In this document: in pieces, positions 60,940 to 64,000 of the stretch
How the letters are laid out: every line of letters begins with the position of its first letter
Position numbering within the stretch: the stretch's first letter is position 1
Assembly (NCBI GenBank): GCA_965222645.1
Contig: OZ244968.1
Location: forward strand, 1,302,001-1,366,000
DNA length: 64,000 nucleotides
Reading direction: 5' to 3'
Source of the DNA: JABDMH01 sp965222645
GTDB lineage: Bacteria; Bacteroidota; Bacteroidia; Chitinophagales; Saprospiraceae
Notes under the pieces: generated by a model
What the model saw: the letters and a program-made list of their open reading frames with translations, nothing else
What the model was told of the DNA's origin: nothing
The model's database searches: none
Translations under genes and position numbers: made by a program

Positions 60940-63125
60940 AAGTCGCTAAACATTGTTCCTTGTTCTTAAATCAAACCAAAAAGCACTGAAACCGCCCAAA
61001 GAAATATCTAAAAATGAAATATTTAACAATCAGAGATAATTTGAAGAGCAGCTATTAGTGTCAAGCAAGAACATCGAACAAGGATTAACGATTTTTGATT
61101 TTAGAAGTATTGATAACAAAAGGCCAAGTATTATTTAGAAGAACGATTACTTGGATTTTTCTGATAGAAATCGAAAATTGAATACGCAAAGTAAGAGAAC
61201 AATGACTTTATTACGATTTTTGCAAAAAAAGCACTGAAACCGCCCAAAGAAATAGGAAGAAATGAATATTTAACAATCAGAGATAATTGAAGACCAGCTA
61301 TTAGTGTCAAGCAAGAACATGGAACAAGGATTGACGATTCTTGATTTTAGAAAGATTAGTAACAAAATGAATAATGAATAAGTTTGACTTAGAAGAACGA
61401 TTGATTGAATTTTCAGTTTTGATAATTGAGATTACCATGGAAATGCCCAATAGCTATGCAGGCAATCATTTGGCAAAACAACTGCTTCGCTCAGGCACAT
61501 CGGTATCTCTTAATTATGGAGAAGCACAAAGTGGTGAATCAAGAAGGGATTTTATTCATAAGATGAAAATTGTGCTGAAGGAATTGCGAGAAACATTTAT
61601 TTGTTTAAAAATCATTCAACGAATAAAACTATTCAAAACGAAATCCAAAATGGAGAGGGCAAAACAAGAGAACGATGAGTTGATCTCGATTTTTGTAAAA
61701 AGCATTGAAACCGCCCAAAGAAATATGAAGAAATGAATATTTCAAACAATCATAATAATTCTGAAATCGTTAATCGGGGTTCCTTGTTCTTAAATCAACT
61801 ATAAAGCACTGAAACACCCAAAGAAATATCTAAAAATGAAATATTTAACATTCCTAAATAATTCTGAAATCGTTAATCGGGGTTCCTTGTTCTTAAATCA
61901 AACCAAAAAGCACTGAAACCGCCCAAAGAAATATCTAAAAATAAAATATTCAACAATCAGAGATAATTTGAAGAGCAGCTATTAGAGTCAAGCAAGAACA
62001 TCGAACAAGGATTAACGATTTTTGATTTTAGAAGTATTGATAACAAAAGGCCAAGTATTATTTAGAAGAACGATTTCTTGGATTTTTCTGATAGAAATCG
62101 AAAATTGAATACGCAAAGTAAGAGAACAATGACTTTATTACAATTTTTGTAAAAAGCACTGAAACCGCCCAAAGAAATATGAAGAAATAAATATTTCAAA
62201 CAATCATAATAATTCTGAAATCGTTAATCTGGGTTCCTTGTTCTTAAATCAACTATAAAGCACTGAAACCGCCCAAAGAAATATGAAGAAATGAATATTT
62301 CAAACAATCATAATAATTCTGAAATCGTTAATCGGGGTTCCTTGTTCTTAAATCAACTATAAAGCACTGAAACACCCAAAGAAATATCTTAAAATGAAAT
62401 ATTTAACATTCCTAAATAATTCTGAAATCGTTAATCGGGGTTCCTTGTTCTTAAATCAAACTAAAGAGCACTGAAACCGCCCAAAGAAATATCTAAAAAT
62501 AAAATATTCAACAATCAGAGATAATTTGAAGAGCAGCTATTAGTGTCAAGCAAGAACATCGAACAAGGATTAACGATTTTTGATTTTAGAAGTATTGATA
62601 ACAAAAGGCCAAGTATTATTTAGAAGAACGATTACTTGGATTTTTCTGATAGAAATCGAAAATTGAATACGCAAAGTAAGAGAACAATGACTTTATTACA
62701 ATTTTTGTAAAAAGCACTGAAACCGCCCAAAGAAATATGAAGAAATGAATATTTCAAACAATCATAATAATTCTGAAATCGTTAATCTGGGTTCCTTGTT
62801 CTTAAATCAACTATAAAGCACTGAAACACCCAAAGAAATATCTAAAAATGAAATATTTAACATTCCTAAAAAATCTGAAATCGTCAATCGGGGTTCCTTG
62901 TTCTTAAATCAAACAAAAAAGCACTGAAACACCCAAAGAAATATCTAAAAATGAAATATTTAACATTCCTAAAAAATCTGAAATCGTCAATCGGGGTTCC
63001 TTGTTCTTAAATCAAACAAAAAAGCACTGAAACCGCCAAAAGAAATATCTAAGAATAAAATATTCAACAATCATAGATAATTCTCAAATCGTTAATCGGG
63101 GTTCCTTGTTCTTAAATCAAACCTT
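60940..63125. repeat. Array of deleted four-helix-bundle gene copies
   Basis: About twelve copies of an AGCACTGAAAC(C)GCCCAAAG AAATAT block surround the intact gene at 61374-61736 and match its last codons (AGCATTGAAACCGCCCAAAG). Short units of ~103 bases (from 61760, 61863, 62213, 62315, 62420, 62770, 62876, 62981) consist of TTCCTTGTTCTTAAATCAA plus that 3' block. Longer units (~61020-61260, ~61965-62190, ~62510-62745) also contain the gene's 5' part (TTAGAAGAACGATT) joined to its 3' part (GAGAACAATGA...ATTTTTGTAAAAAGC), lacking the middle and the start codon. AACAAGGATTAACGATTT and AAATCGTTAATC...TTCCTTGTT are inverted with respect to each other. Confidence 0.75.
61374..61736 (+). CDS. Four-helix-bundle (S23/23S-IVP type) protein
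   Basis: 120 residues, the usual length. Motifs of the TIGR02436 type: LEERLIEFSVLIIEI, NSYAGNHLAKQLLRSGTSVS, NYGEAQSGESRRDFIHKMKI, VLKELRETFICLKII and an ISIFVKSIETAQRN C-terminus. The family was first seen in intervening sequences of 23S rRNA genes; related folds serve as Avd in diversity-generating retroelements. No reverse transcriptase or rRNA is in the window. The gene lies inside an array of its own truncated derivatives. The function is not known. Confidence 0.88.
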   Translation: MNKFDLEERLIEFSVLIIEITMEMPNSYAGNHLAKQLLRSGTSVSLNYGEAQSGESRRDFIHKMKIVLKELRETFICLKIIQRIKLFKTKSKMERAKQENDELISIFVKSIETAQRNMKK

Positions 63126-63196
63126 GTCACTTAGTGATGACAGCATTACAATGAAGCCCGACTTGTGAGGCCCACCTTTGAGAAAACGGGGTAAAA

Positions 63197-64000
63197 TCAC
63201 CCTACAAACGTCAAACAATAAACCATAGGTAAATAGTTAGAAATAACTTCCCAATTTTCACCCTCATCTGACGATGAAAATAAATTGCCTGTGCTAGTTC
63301 CAAAAATCACATCATTCCCATCGGCTATCAGGGCATGTCGATAGACAATATCATAGCAATATTCCTGTGGCAATCCTTCTCTAAATGTCATCCAGGATTT
63401 CCCCCCATCATCTGTGCGACAGATACACAATTTCTGTGCCCTGGCCACCCGTACCTCATCACTTATTGCGGGAGCCACCCAGGCTCGCAGGGGATCAGTG
63501 TGATCGATGGCAATTGCAAATCCGAAATTGGCCTCACCCTCTGGATCTGAAATATCCTCCCATGATTTTGCTCCATTAGTACTGCGAAAGATGCCGCAGT
63601 GATTCTGTTGCCACATCACATCGGGATCTGCGTCACATGCGACTAATAAATGCGGATCATGGCCTACCTCTGCCTGTGGATCAGGTAGAAAATCGGCACG
63701 AAGTCCCCTATTGGCCGGTTTCCACGAGGCACCCCCATCCCTGGTCTCAAAAACACCTGCCACACTAATGCCCACGTAAATATGATTTCTATCCCTCGGG
63801 TCTACAACCACGGAGTGGATGCCGGCATAATCACGTCCTCCACCAAACCATTGATTTGGTCTGCTCGGATGATCCCATAAGCTTTGCACAAGATTTGCCT
63901 CATGGTCACCCGTCATTGAAAATAATCCACCCGGCTCAGTTCCAATCCATATCCCTGTACTATTTTTTTCTCCGTTTTCTGCAAATGCCCAAATGTATTT
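63197..64000 (-). CDS. BNR-repeat/sialidase-like exo-glycosidase or WD40-type protein (partial)
   Basis: The frame is open to the window edge (at least 267 residues); an internal ATG at 63916 is not the true start because GIWIGTEPGGLF continues upstream in frame. Asp-box repeats of the BNR/VPS10 type recur: FETRDGGASWK, FRSTNGAKSWE, CRTDDGGKSW and FSSSDEGENWE. The C-terminus ends in LPMVYCLTFVG. Beta-propeller; many relatives are annotated as exo-alpha-sialidases or photosynthesis stability-like proteins, but no catalytic residues can be named from this part. Confidence 0.82.
   Translation of the reverse strand, partial: KYIWAFAENGEKNSTGIWIGTEPGGLFSMTGDHEANLVQSLWDHPSRPNQWFGGGRDYAGIHSVVVDPRDRNHIYVGISVAGVFETRDGGASWKPANRGLRADFLPDPQAEVGHDPHLLVACDADPDVMWQQNHCGIFRSTNGAKSWEDISDPEGEANFGFAIAIDHTDPLRAWVAPAISDEVRVARAQKLCICRTDDGGKSWMTFREGLPQEYCYDIVYRHALIADGNDVIFGTSTGNLFSSSDEGENWEVISNYLPMVYCLTFVG

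Noticed and set aside
61374..61736. Avd protein of a diversity-generating retroelement
   Set aside because: No reverse transcriptase or adenine-specific template/variable repeat pair in the window; the sequence fits the S23 type equally well.
60940..63125. Possible CRISPR array
   Set aside because: Units are ~103 or ~250 bases, the 'spacers' are themselves repeated, and no cas genes are present.

Overview
The window comes from a member of the Bacteroidota, most likely of the Saprospiria type. The lineage markers are a type IX secretion C-terminal sorting domain (43334-46243), two gliding-motility/CHU_C-type C-terminal domains (54526-58572), TonB-dependent receptors with CarboxypepD-like N-termini, DUF4249 and DUF4296 lipoproteins, and planctomycete-type PSCyt1/DUF1549/DUF1553 and DUF1501 proteins. 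The phylum call is firm; the class is inference.

Region 1 (1-18787) is an accessory island, almost all on the minus strand. It holds two paralogous peptide-export operons, each ordered C39-peptidase ABC transporter, HlyD-like adaptor, small HTH protein, then a double-glycine-leader peptide gene and a cargo gene. Copy 1 (1-6447) is intact and ends in a Cys-rich GG-leader peptide (1404-1628) followed by a VKOR-thioredoxin membrane protein (1-1303, running off the edge). Copy 2 (9906-17956) is decayed. Its ABC gene is split by a 2.45-kb insert with a polymorphic-toxin-like lipoprotein and a candidate immunity gene. Its hlyD has a one-base frameshift. Its cargo is a second GG-leader peptide (11386-11565), a DUF6624 protein and the remnant of a grasp-with-spasm-type ATP-grasp maturase. 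Between the copies sits a complete IS66-family element (7441-9804, 8-bp target duplication GAAAGGGT) that landed inside an older small inverted-repeat element. IS3 and IS630 remnants are also present.

Region 2 (18788-35750) is mostly carbohydrate use: a membrane MutS-like ATPase, a sulfatase, a GH78-like rhamnosidase, a GH32 fructan hydrolase and a sugar-porter MFS transporter on the minus strand. Divergent from them are a TonB-dependent receptor and a cytochrome c/PQQ-type sugar dehydrogenase lipoprotein. A DUF4249/TonB-dependent receptor pair follows.

Region 3 (36056-43175) is a tightly packed minus-strand housekeeping block: SixA, DUF4296 lipoprotein, PhoB-like regulator, PhoR-like kinase, a secreted protein of unknown function, a BadF-type sugar kinase, an ATP-type PfkA, CutA and a second phosphofructokinase with pyrophosphate-type motifs.

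Region 4 (43334-64000) holds a secreted T9SS glycosidase, a PSCyt1/DUF1549/DUF1553 protein, a TPR pseudogene, divergent oxyR/katG, repeat-rich spacers, two tandem CHU_C proteins with near-identical C-terminal halves, a dockerin-like lipoprotein behind a (TG)10 tract, a DUF1501 protein, a four-helix-bundle (S23-type) gene embedded in an array of its own deleted derivatives, and a BNR-repeat protein that runs off the right edge.

No tRNA, rRNA or CRISPR array was recognised.
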